Below are positions 45,748 through 56,300 of a DNA stretch of 64,000 bases, in pieces (position 1 is the stretch's first letter; every line of letters starts with the position of its first letter). A program made the translations under genes and the position numbers. Source of the stretch: Apiospora phragmitis (lineage: Eukaryota; Ascomycota; Sordariomycetes; Amphisphaeriales; Apiosporaceae); the NCBI GenBank assembly GCA_038363925.1, contig JAQQWL010000004.1:868001-932000 (forward strand), in the 5' to 3' direction. A model generated the notes under the pieces. That model was not told the origin of the DNA. It worked only from the letters and a program-made list of their open reading frames with translations, and searched no databases.

Positions 45748-47089
45748 ATGAAGGTCCAAGTTCTCGTCGCCGCTTTATCCCTGTTGCAGCTTTCGGTTGC
45801 GCAGTCGAGTAAGTTCCCATCCCCTCAATGTCGCAAGATATCTGGTGTCCCGCCGCCGAGAACTTGTGGGTGGGCGGGTGTAGTCTAACATCAATATGTG
45901 TAGGACGTCATGGCCACCCGCACGAGGTCCATCACCGCCGAGCCTTCATCCCCAAACGCGAAAAGGTTACCGTCACGGATACCAAGTTTTCCAAACCTAC
46001 CGAGATCCCTGAGATTGTCGTCTACGTCGATCAGTTCGGTAATCCCGTTCGCACCGCCACTGAGACGGTGGTAGTCGCCCCGGCTTCTCCCTCGCCCGCG
46101 CCTCCTGCTCCTCAGGTTCCTCAACCACAGCCGCCTGCACCTGCCCCGGCAGCTTCATCGGCCCCTGTGCCTCCGCCGGCCCCAAAGCCTTTGAGTTCGG
46201 TCCAGCCTGCTCCTCAGCCGGGTGCAACGAGTTCTGTTGCGGCTCCGCCTAGAGTTCGAGCTCTGCCGTGCCACCTACCAATGAGGACAGTACTCGCCAC
46301 GGTATCACCTATTCACCCTACAAGGGAGCTGGCGGTTGCAAGTCTGCCGCCGAGGTTGATGCCGACTTTGCCCTGTTCGCTAAGGACCATGGGGTTATTC
46401 GCCTCTACGGTGTTGACTGCGACCAGGTTGCTTCTGCCTATGCCGCAGCAAAGAAGTACGGCAACAAACTTATGCTCGGTATCTTTGATATCAGCAGCAT
46501 CTCTCAGGCTGTGTCAACCATGGCTGTCGGTGTTAAGAATGACTGGAGCATCGTTGATACTGTCAGTGTCGGGAACGAGCTGGTCAACAATGGCGCCGCT
46601 CAGGTAGGCCAAATGCTTGGTGCTATCGAACAGACACGGTCTGCCCTGCGTGCTAAGGGCTACAAGGGCCCTGTTGTCACCGTTGACACATTCGTCGCCG
46701 TCATTGCCCACCCGGCGCTGTGCGATGCATCCGACTACTGCGCCGTCAATGTTCATCCTTTCTTCGACCCGAACACGCCTTCTGCCAAAGCTGGCAACTT
46801 CATTACATCCACTGTTGGACAAATCCGGCAGAAACTGAGCGACCCTAAGAAGCGCATCGTTGTGACGGAGACTGGATGGCCTTGGAAGGGCAATGCCAAT
46901 GGTGCCGCGGTTCCTGGCATGGACACACAGGCCACAGCCATCGCTTCCATCAAGAGCTCTTTCACCTCCAACCCAGCTGACTGCATCTTGTTCACGGCTT
47001 TCAACGATATGTGGAAGAAGCCAGCTGCTGGCACATTCTTTGCCGAGCAGTTCTGGGGTATGGGCGCTCGCTACTCACCTGCCGATTAG
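45748..47089 (+). CDS. btgE: BtgE-like GH17 cell-wall beta-glucanase/transglycosylase
   Basis: Two exons: 45748-45808 and 45904-47089 (intron GTAAGT...GTAG). The start is the ATG at 45748, giving signal peptide MKVQVLVAALSLLQLSVAQS. A His/Arg-rich segment follows (HGHPHEVHHRRAF), then a short conserved stretch (TEIPEIVVYVDQFGNPV) and a Pro/Ala-rich linker, a build seen in BtgE/EglC-type wall proteins. The catalytic glycoside hydrolase family 17 barrel starts at GITYSPYKGAGGCK; the acid/base Glu is in SVGNELV (about 245) and the nucleophile Glu in VTETGWPWKG (about 342). Such enzymes cut or transfer beta-1,3-glucan during wall remodelling. One base is lost at about 46248-46258 (AAPP to SSSSAVPPTNED). 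With it the gene has 416 codons, about 415 aa. Confidence 0.85.
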
Positions 47090-47471
47090 GACGTCGGCCA
47101 CTGGTGATTAAGCGGGCTCGACTTTACCCACCACGTGTAAGATTTACGAGGCCTTCGAGGGAGAGAAGGGCGTTTGGGGATAAACAAGCTTTCCTTGATT
47201 TTCGACTTTTTCCAGCATGAGGGATGAAACGATGATACGTGCGAATGATTTGGAATAGGGCGGCCTTATTGTGGCGTTGGCCCTTGAATATGCAGAGCTC
47301 GTTGGGAGAGCTTTGACACCTCTGGCCTAGGGGCGAACGCATGGAAAAAGGCACTTCTTATTCTTGTGAATATTATATACTGTATTTTTTCCGAAGCAAG
47401 GTGGCTTAATCGATCATCCTCATGACTGAACCTTTGACTTTACTATATCGTGACACAGTAAAGCTCATTGA

Positions 47472-48691
47472 CTACAGGGCAAGCATGACAGCCACGAGAC
47501 CCATTACAGCCCTGCATTCTATAATTGTAGGAGCCGCCACAGCTGCCCCGTTCGTGCCTTGAGACGACGTCGTAGTGGAAACTCCTCCTCCAGATCCAGT
47601 CGGGGTCGGAGTAGAGAGGGGAGGTACAGCAGTTGCGGCGGTGGGAGCAGCAGTGCTGGCCGTATCGGGGAACCAGGTGGCTGGTGATGGTTCTAGGTCC
47701 ACTTGTAAAGACGGACGTCAAAGGTGGTTCACCTAGCGTCAAGACGCCCCATTGCATCCGGTCTCCGGCGAAGGTGACCGTTCCAGTCTTGGACATGGGG
47801 CCGGACCGTCCCACGGGTGGGGTATTTTCAAAAAGGGGAAACGGTTAGTTAGTATGTAGGGAAGTTGGATCGGCAACCATTTGGTCGGCTCTCGGGCAAA
47901 GAGGAAAAAATAGAATAGGGGAGACCGGAGGGGAGGGTCCTTACAATCGGCGGCGATGGAGCTGGAGTAGGAGCAAATTGCGGCCGTGGTGGAATTGATC
48001 ACGCAGGTTTGGGTGTACAAGCTTGTCTGAATGTCAGTCACGGAAATTCAATACGTAACGAGCCGAGTCTATCTATATGCTTTGGTGTGCGAGGCTTGTG
48101 GACTTACAAGGTCCCCGTCAGCGTACCTCCTTGCTTGAGCGTGCTGGGTCCCAGGGCGAAGGTCAAGGACGGGTGGCCGATGATTACGCAGTCCTCCACG
48201 GAGAGCGTAGCCGTCGTCGCCGTCGCCGTCGTAGCCGTCATGATGGGGTGCTGCTGCAGCTGCTGCTTGGGCGCACAGAAGAGGGTGTAGGTCGTTTCGT
48301 CTCCGGACTGGGAGTGGATTATTCATTGTCAGCCATTGTGGGACACCTCGCTGCTCTGCTTACAATGACTAAAACGGAATTGTCTGACCACGTTTTCGCT
48401 TGCTATCTGCTTACCGGCCCGCTTTCGCGACCAATTGATCACGAGGAAGACCGAGAGTGAGAGAGTTCAAGAGATAGTTGGGAATAAGGAGATGAAACCT
48501 ACGGTAGCAACCACACTCCCCCAGAGCCTAGTCCAATCTTATGAGCTATATTGGGGTTTCCAGACTGTCACGGACGACGATTGAGCCGCTACGCCGGTGG
48601 GGTGCAGAACAAAGGGGGATAATGACAGGAGTGGCAGAACCAGGCGGACGAGCCATGATGACGATAATGATGATCGATATACCCCAGACAT
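47472..48691 (-). CDS. Secreted, probably GPI-anchored hypothetical protein
   Basis: Minus-strand gene whose parts are clear but whose joins are not. The start is the ATG at 48691, followed by a signal peptide (LVRLVLPLLSLSPFVLHP... VAAQ) and SSSVTVWKP. A second exon, starting after CTCCCAG at about 48309, gives GDETTYTLFCAPKQ and a Thr/Ala-rich stretch then LSVEDCVIIG. A third (about 47953-48009) gives SLYTQTCVINSTTAAICSYS. The last part has a Thr/Pro/Ser stalk and ends in a hydrophobic tail (AVMGLVAVMLAL) at 47472, fitting a GPI signal. The stalk and tail pattern and the Cys spacing are like a common group of fungal surface proteins of unknown function. At least one phase mismatch (exon 2 to 3) suggests indels, so exact exons are not claimed. 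Confidence 0.5.
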
Positions 48692-49165
48692 GGTTGGTGG
48701 CTGTTGTCGAGATAGATGAGGGCTAGTTATGGTTTTCCATCGTCGCGGAAAACCTGCAAACATATGTTTAACCTTGAGGTGGCCAGGCAGCCGTGCAGCG
48801 CGGACGCTTGCTTGTTTCGGCCAGAATCGACGTCTCAATATGGCATGGGACGGGGTGAACGTGAGCCAAGCCATACCCGGAGGATCTGCCGAACCAATCC
48901 CCTCAGATAAAGGATACGGGGCGTAAGCCGACACAAGGGGTTAGTAAGCGCCCGCAAGATGCCCGCAAGATGACCACCCTCTTACTGGACATGATCAGAG
49001 AATCGTGGGCATTGATTTACTATTAAAACCCGGGTGCACCAGTCCCCCTTCCTCCCCAACTCTCCTTGGCACTTCAGTGTGCCTACTTCTTCATCGAGAA
49101 ATATCTCTCTTGTACTGCTCAGGGGACAGGCAGCCTGACTATACCAGTCAGCTCAGTTGGTCAAC
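48692..49165. other. Divergent intergenic region
   Basis: Lies between the minus-strand surface-protein gene and the plus-strand GMC gene; likely both promoters. No coding region supported. Confidence 0.4.
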
Positions 49166-51144
49166 ATGGCGACATCGACGCCGATGTTCGACTACATCGT
49201 AGTAGGAGGTGGTACCGCCGGGCTCACCGTAGCCTCTCGCCTGTCGGAGGACGAGGCCGTTCGGGTCCTCGTGATCGAAGCCGGAACCGATCACGGCAGC
49301 GACCCGCTCGTGTCTACGCCGGGAGCCGTCGTTCAGCAGTATGGCAACCCGAAATACGACTGGAACTTCCGGTCTGTCCCTCAGGTCAGTAGTTTCATCG
49401 CGCGGTTTCCCTGCTAGTTACGATGAAAGTAGAAAGAACTAATGAAGGAGGTTCCTATTTGCCAGGAAGCCCTCCATGGCCGCTCCATCAACCAAGCGCG
49501 AGGCCGCGGCCTGGGCGGCAGCTCCAGCCTGAACTTCATGATGTGGCTGCACCCCTCACGGGCCAGCCTGGATGCGTGGGCGGCGCTCGGCAACCCGGGC
49601 TGGGCCTACGACGACCTGGCGCCGTACCTCCGGAAGGCGTGCACCGTCCACCCGCCCTCGGCGGCGGCCACGGAGATGGCGGCGCTCGGCAGCCCCTACG
49701 ACTTCAGTAGGGACGGCGCGGGGGGCCGCGCCGGCAACGTCCAGGTCTCCTTTTCCGAGGGCTACTCGGAGTCGTTCAATAAAGCGTGGATGGAGACGTT
49801 TGCGAACCTCGGCCATAGGCTGACCGCGGATCCGCGCTCTGGCAAGGCTATCGGCGCGTTCCAGAGCCCGGCTAGTATCGATCCGAAGGACCATACGAGG
49901 AGCAGCGCGGCTAAGGCATACCTGGGTCCCGACGTTCGCCAGAGGTCCAACCTGACCGTCATGACGGACACCACGGTAAAGCGCATCATTTTTGAGAGGG
50001 ATGCCGCAAACGCCGACTCGGTCCTTGCTAAAGGGGTCGTCGTCGTGCAAGCCAAGGATAGCAGAGAAGAAGATGAAGAAGAAGAGACCACCATCACGGT
50101 CAAGTCCGAGGTCATTCTAGGCGCCGGCGCTCTGCAGTCTCCCCAGCTCCTGGAGCTCTCGGGCATTGGCGGGCGAGGCGTACTGGAAAGCCACGGCATC
50201 GAAGTCCTCGTCGACAACGCGGGCGTGGGTGAGCGTCTGCAGGACCACGCCCTCGTCCCCCAGAGCTTCGAGGTCAGCGATGGCACCCCGTCGGGCGATG
50301 TACTTCGGGATCCGGCGGTGCAGGACGCGCTCGCGGAGCTCTACCGCACGACCAACGGCGGCGGTCCCATGGGCCAAAGCAACATCGCCACGGCTTACAT
50401 GCCCCTGGTCGATGCGAAGGGGGTCCTCATGTCCGCCGCCGAGAAGAAGGCGCTGCTGGATGCGCAACTCGGAACGAAGACGTCCGAGGAAGAAGAAAAT
50501 GCGAAAGAGGAGTACCGGGTCCTCCGCTCCTTCATCGAGCCGCAGGACGAGCCGACGGCCCAGTACCTGCTCTTCCGGGGCAGATCACGGTGCCCCCGCA
50601 CCCCGACAGCATGGCCACGATCGTGGTCCCGAGCGAGCCCCAGAACTTCGCGACCATCCTGACGTGCCTCAACCACCCGGCCTCGCGCGGCTCGGTCCAC
50701 ATCGTCTCGCCCGACGTGCGGGTCCAGCCCCGGTTTGACCCCCGGTACATGAGCCACCCGCTCGACCTCGAGATCCTGGCGCGGCACGTGCAGTTCGTCG
50801 AGCGCATCGCCGCGACCGAGCCGCTCCGGTCCTCGCTCAAGGGGACCGACGACGGCGGGGTCCGGCTGCCGCCCGGCCTGAGGGGCGACACGCTCGAGAA
50901 CGCCAAGGAGATCGTCCGGAGGCGCCAGTTCTCCATCTACCACGTCACCGGGAGCTGCGCCATGCTGCCCCGGGAGCGGGGCGGCGTGGTGGACCGCGAG
51001 CTGCGCGTCTACGGGACCAGTAACGTCCGCGTCGTGGACGCGAGCGTCTTTCCGCTGCAGACGCTGGGCAACACGCAGTCGATGGTGTACGCCGTTGCGG
51101 AGAGGGCAGCGGATATCATCAAGAACGCCGCCCGAGTAGAATGA
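49166..51144 (+). CDS. GMC-family FAD-dependent oxidoreductase
   Basis: Two exons: 49166-49384 and 49466-51144. The start is the ATG at 49166, about 632 aa. The FAD dinucleotide motif VVGGGTAGLTVASRL is at residues 10-24, GRGLGGSSSLNFMMW is the second GMC signature region, and GAGALQSPQLLELSGIG the third. The catalytic His is in YHVTGSCAM (about 564) and the partner Asn in LGNTQSMVYAVAERAAD (about 606). There is no signal peptide, so an intracellular alcohol/aldehyde/sugar oxidase or dehydrogenase is more likely than a secreted glucose oxidase. An acidic loop of Glu residues (about residue 265) is unusual. One G is missing from the run at 50577-50580 (YLLFRG to QITVPPHP). Restoring it gives 633 codons. 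Confidence 0.85.
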
Positions 51145-51461
51145 TGGTGATTCACTCTCCCTTTTCCATCTTTGGGTGTATCTTCATGTCCTTCCGTTTG
51201 CCCAGATTAACTGTTCATCTCGTACGTAGTCTGGAGGTTCAGAAGGCTCCCTGTAGAAGACAGCGTATAAGGATAGAGACGAGTACTTTCGATGACGTAC
51301 TAAAATCGCATCATGAAAATACTTTATTGCTATTGAACTTGATTAATTTCCCGTCATTCTGCTTTTGCCATTGTAGGAGGATAACATTGCAAGCAGCAAC
51401 CTGCTTCCACCCGCATGCTTTGACGAGTACTCGCCACCATCAACTTCCTTATCCCTTAGAA

Positions 51462-51725
51462 CCAATCGGGCTGCGACGCCAACGTTTCGTACCGGGAGTC
51501 GGCCATCCGGGACAAGGAAAAGTACGCCCACTGGCAATACCGATCGTCGCTCGCCGCCGAGAGCTTCGACAAGGCGGGGCCGTCTACCTTCAGGCAGTGG
51601 TGGTACGACCGACGGAACATGGAGCGGTGGTGGGATTCTTGCTTCTGGTGATTGGTGTGTTCCTGGCCATCGTGTTCGGTCTGATCCAATCAGTCACAGG
51701 AATTCTGCAAGTGCTCAAATATTGA
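51462..51725 (+). pseudogene. C-terminal fragment of a fungal membrane-tail protein
   Basis: After an acceptor-like CCCTTAG at about 51461 one frame reads NVSYRESAIRDKEKYAHWQY, then FRQWWYDRRNMERWW, and after a one-base shift GFLLLVIGVFLAIVFGLIQ to the stop at 51725. The combination WWYDRRN plus a single hydrophobic helix ending FGLIQSVTGILQ is a C-terminal tail I have seen in many uncharacterised ascomycete proteins. No convincing upstream exon lies between here and the GMC stop at 51144, so this is probably a truncated remnant. Confidence 0.45.
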
Positions 51726-51971
51726 ACGGGGGTTCATTGTTTGGGCCCCCACGCCGGAGTTTTTGTACATATTTCTAGATTTCGCCAGGGTGTTGATACC
51801 AAATTAACGCCATATCTATGAATGCCATGAAATGAAACGATTCCAACTCCAGTTCGCTTGTTGAGAACGGAAGACTCAGATGGCATGGCCAACAATTCTT
51901 CGATGCTGCTATAGCCCGAACCCCGTCTATCATAGGAACATGAGGCGTAAACACATACCACTCAGCTATTT

Positions 51972-53126
51972 CTAGCTAATGGCGCGCATGGTCATCTCCA
52001 CCACAGCGAATGTACCTGCACTCACAGGCATGGCCCTCAGCAGGGTCGGGCAAGTCCCTTCCAGAACCCGCGCATGCCCTCAGCCCTCCACGTCTGCGCG
52101 AAGCAGTCGCGCATCGTCTTGTACTTCTGGTCCTTGCCGAAGCCGTCCGTCTGCATCTTGCTCTTGATGACGTCAAAGGGGTAGCTGCCCAACCAGAGGG
52201 CCTCGCCAGCCAGACCGCCGTACCAGGCGACCATGTAGCTGGGAACCTCCTTGCGGTCGATGTTGTTGCGCGCCGCGTGCGCGTTCATCATCCACTCGAA
52301 GGACATGAACCACATGCCGTAGGCCTGGGCCTCGCGCATCAGCGTCACGGCCTCACCGCGGTACAGGCCGCCCAGCACGCCCTGGTGCGCCGACAGCTTG
52401 CGCACGCAGTCCAGGGGGCCAGAATACAGGCGGCCCTCGCCGTGCGGCTGCGTCTGCAGCCGGATACGCACATGCTCGATGGGTCCCGAGATGGCCGAGT
52501 TGGCGAGACCCGCGAACGCACCAGCCGCGTAGTATTGCGTGTAGCTAAGATCTTTCTTCCCGGCGGCCTCATTGGCGGTCTCGAAGTATCGCTTCGCGGC
52601 GCCAAAGGCACCAAATTGGATCGACACGCACGCGCCAATGCCAATGAGTGGCGTCAACGTTCCCTTGTAGAAGGCGCGGGGACCTTCGCGCGTGTAGATG
52701 GAAGTCGCAGCGTCGAGGGCGTTTTTGTATTGTGTGGTGGTTTGCAAGCGAACCTTGACGATATCGAATGGTTGGCCTGAGGAATGATGGATTAGTCCAG
52801 GGTTCGTAAGTTTCGTCACAACGTAAATAAGAACCAAGGCATTGGCATAAACTCAGATGCTAGAGTCCTGCGGTCTTGCGCGAAACCTTTCGATTGCAGG
52901 GGGGCTTGCTTCCGAGTGGTGTCGCACAGGACTCCCAGCCCAAGAGCAATCCCCAGATGGCAAGCGACACGAGCTGTCGAAGTCGTATTTTCTCCCAATT
53001 GACGCACAACATGGATCACTAACCTATGAGGACTTGCGCGACACCTCCTGTAGCCCCAGCGAACAGGTCCTTGGCCGTATCGAGCGAGCCGCCTCTCTCT
53101 TCCACATCGGCAGCTGCGTCCGCCAT
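51972..53126 (-). CDS. Mitochondrial carrier, YMC1-like
   Basis: Two exons: 53024-53126 and 51972-52776. The start is the ATG at 53126 (MADAAADVEERGG). About 302 aa with the three repeats of the mitochondrial carrier family: GQPFDIVKVRLQ, GPIEHVRIRLQ and SYPFDVIKSKMQ, each the PX(D/E)XX(K/R) signature or its variant. Sequence around GTLTPLIGIGACVSIQFGAF and WYGGLAGEALWLGSYPFD is closest to the YMC1/YMC2 branch, reported to move amino acids such as glycine or glutamate across the inner membrane; the carnitine/ornithine branches are alternatives. A base is lost at about 52044-52056, where WKGL must join CPTLLRAMPVSAGTFAVVE; read as is, the protein would stop early. With the base, 303 codons. 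Confidence 0.85.
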
Positions 53127-56100
53127 CGTGCCTGCCCCGCTCTCACTTATCGTCGGCCGCGGTTGGTCTAAGAAGCAATTGGCCGGTAGACTGGATATCG
53201 TATTCTCTTTTCTGTGGTTTGCTGGGCGAGATCAAAGGCAGATTCGATTGAGGGCAAGGCCAAGGGAGTTCGCTGGATCTTGGGCGGCAGGTGTCGAGAA
53301 AGGTGTGTGTGTGCTTTCACCGTAGTCGTATCTAAATTTAGGCGCCGATGTAGGAGAATTATTAATTGGCCGTGTCAAATGCTTATCAGTGAAATTTTGG
53401 TGGGGCTTCTAGGAATCTAGGCGCATGCAGGCCTGAAGTCAGATGACGTGCTTGCTTGCGGGAGTTGCTATTCTACCAAGCGCAACCCCACCATCTTTAA
53501 GCCAACAACAACACTACGACTACCTGTATGTAAGCACCATGCCTCTTCTGCATCACTTATTGCTCAAGTGGTGACAGTCAAGCAGTCACTAACGACTGCA
53601 CAGTTCTAATCCTTCGTCTTGAGTGTCAATATAACTTACCGTATTGGGCAACACCCTGTGTGGCTAGCCTCAGGTCTCCGTCTGAAGTGAGGCTGCAGCC
53701 CCTGAATCCTGATATTCCTTCTTTCGCTATCAACGGAATTCAACGCTGGCTACCTGTCGCTCACCTGATACTGATACCCTTATTCTCTATGTAACGCCTA
53801 CGCACACTGTCTCGATCTCTATATGTGCTGCTGCTGAATCGAATAAGGCGATAGGGGTCAGATATGTCGTCACTTGCATCCCACACTCAACCAATGAGTG
53901 ACAGCCTTTTCTCTGGAAATGCAGTGGCATACTTGCTTCACCTCATGTGAGGCTACAGCTCGAAGCCAGCTTTCTGCCCAACATAAGCGGTGTTTAATGC
54001 CACTTCTCAAGGTTCCATCTCAGCCCAAATCTGATAGCTGACCCTTCGTCATAGCCAACCTCGCGCAGTATTGACTGGATAGCCTTGTGAGTGCCCAGCA
54101 ATTCCGGGCGGAGATCTACGAAGATTTTCACGCTCCGCCCAAGACCAACTTGCTTCTAACGATTCGTCACAGCTGACATGAAGCACATACGACAATATAT
54201 TGTTCCAGGACGGGGTGTCTATCACCCCACTGGCCGAAGTCTGGCTAGCTTAGAATATTCACCGGTTGCAGGGAATCTAAATCGCACTGCCCCCCTTGAC
54301 TGCCGATAGCATTGAGTCCAGAATGAGAGCCATCTATTTACTTCTGTAAAATATCTTGGTGAAGCCCTCGCCAGGCGTGTGGAGCTTTACGACGGATCCT
54401 ATGGCGGTTTTCTTGAATCGAGAGCGTACCCGATTGGGATTTCAGTCCTGGAGCTGCAAGTGCAGTAAGCCCTACTCTTGGGGCCTTTACTTGCCGAGTA
54501 ATCGTCCGGGCATTGGCGGGCATTTGATGAGAACCCCTCGTGATGCCCGGGTGAGCAACAGGAAAGGGGGGGTGGGCGTATGCCCCTTCGAACGGTTCAA
54601 TCCTGACGCAGGGCAGACTAGCTTTTCCCCCTCTCTCTTCTTCTGTATTGGCCGCTTCTTTCTCTCTCTCTTTCTCTTTTTCATTCTTTTTTTCATTACA
54701 ACTTTGTTCCAAATATTAAGATGTGCTACCATATGGTGATGTACGACCATGGTACGTGGATCGCCCTGATTTGGTCAAGGGCCCAAGATTTGACTTCTGA
54801 CCAGGCAAAAAGATACTGGATTGCAGTTGGACTTTTCACCCTGGCCAACTAGCTGCTATATCAGCATGTCAAAGATGCTTCCCGTGTGTCGAACTGCTGC
54901 CGAATGCAACCTTCTTTGTACGCCTTTGGGTGCCGTTATTGCTCGCTTGCTTTCAGATTGATAGGCAGTATCTGTTGGGCTGCCCCGCTGCAGGGTCCTT
55001 CCTCTGGGCGTTGGTTGATCGCACAATCCCGTAGGGATCGGGATACTTGCCCAGTTTGTTTGAAGGTCTCGGAGCCTCATTATCGGCATATTTCGGAATG
55101 TTGCGTTCATCCTTGCAGCGTCCTTTCCCTGAACGGTAGCCTTGGCCACCTTGTTGGGTGCCAACGGACCAAAGGAACTTATTTCTGCCTTGGCTTCTCC
55201 TGGCGGTGTGTTCGGTATTGTATGTTCTCTAGCAGATACTTTCCCAGCCCATGTCCATAGTATCTTGAACTCTTCGGTTGTCTCGAACCCACCAACTTAC
55301 ACGATTGGCTCCGAATAGATCGCGTGCATACACATATGCACAAGCGCGCCGAGCCCGAATGCTCGGGACGCTCTGAGCATGGTAGCGTAGGATACTGATT
55401 TCCCTTCTCATAGTTCGAGTATGCCCTCCATGGCTAATGATCCATCTCCATGCGCGACCACCCACTCGTAGGACGGCACTTACAGTAAAGCTGCTGCATA
55501 TGCACATGTTGAGTCCACTGACATAGTTTTGGGTTCAATCGGCAGTGCCCCTCATGTTGTGCGATGAAGCATGATATCCCAATCCTCTGATGTAGCCCCC
55601 GGGTCGTCGATGTATGTTCATATGCTAATATGCATGCAAGGCGCTATTGGTCGCGATGTTTTCCTGTGTATAGTAGTGATAGGCATCGTGGTGTATTGCT
55701 TGGTGCTTTGTCTCGTGGTGCATTTGAATAGGAGAGTGCAATGGGCGCAATACACCTTGGGCGCTGGCGTGCATCTCGGGCTCCGTGCCGAAATTTAGAA
55801 GACATCCATACGCCATTCTCGCCGGTTCATGAGCTTCGCACTCCCTCTATTATGGCCCTAGCAAGTCTACATGTTCTTTTTTCATACTTCATGTGTGAAG
55901 GTTGGGTCTCGATGAAGCCCGAAGTTGTGTCTAGTGATCTTGTCACCGGACCGTATTTAACGAGGGAGTCCAATCAAGACATGATCCAAGATACCACAGC
56001 AGCTTACGATGCAAGCCGGTCCGGTCCTTCGGTATCGCATGTGGCATATGACTGGTCCGTAGGTTATTTCAACGTTTCCTTAGCGATTCATCGATGGCCA

Positions 56101-56300
56101 GGCTGATTAAAGCCGTCTTCAGCTTCACTCGAAGATCAAATACAATGATGCCACGCATTTGTAAAACAGTCATGGATGATCTAACTCGGGCCATCTTCGG
56201 GATGAGGCTCGTATGGTAAACTCAGGAGGTTCATTGCTTGCTATAAGACCTAGTAGCAGAGATATCATTTCCCTAGACGCAATTACTCCTTTCTAATGTC
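53127..56300. other. Gene-poor stretch, about 3.2 kb
   Basis: I find no gene with a domain, splice pattern or protein-like composition. A pyrimidine-rich tract (CTCTCT and T-rich) lies at about 54630-54715. Frames at 54338-54750, 54856-55260 and 55571-56106 are unsupported. A TTCGAACGGTTCAATCC string at about 54585 is not part of a foldable tRNA. Confidence 0.4.

Noticed and set aside
49556..50943. Long minus-strand frames opposite the GMC gene
   Set aside because: Shadow frames of a GC-rich coding region without domain content.
54585..54605. GGTTCAATCC string resembling a tRNA T loop
   Set aside because: No pairing D or anticodon arms upstream at the right distance.
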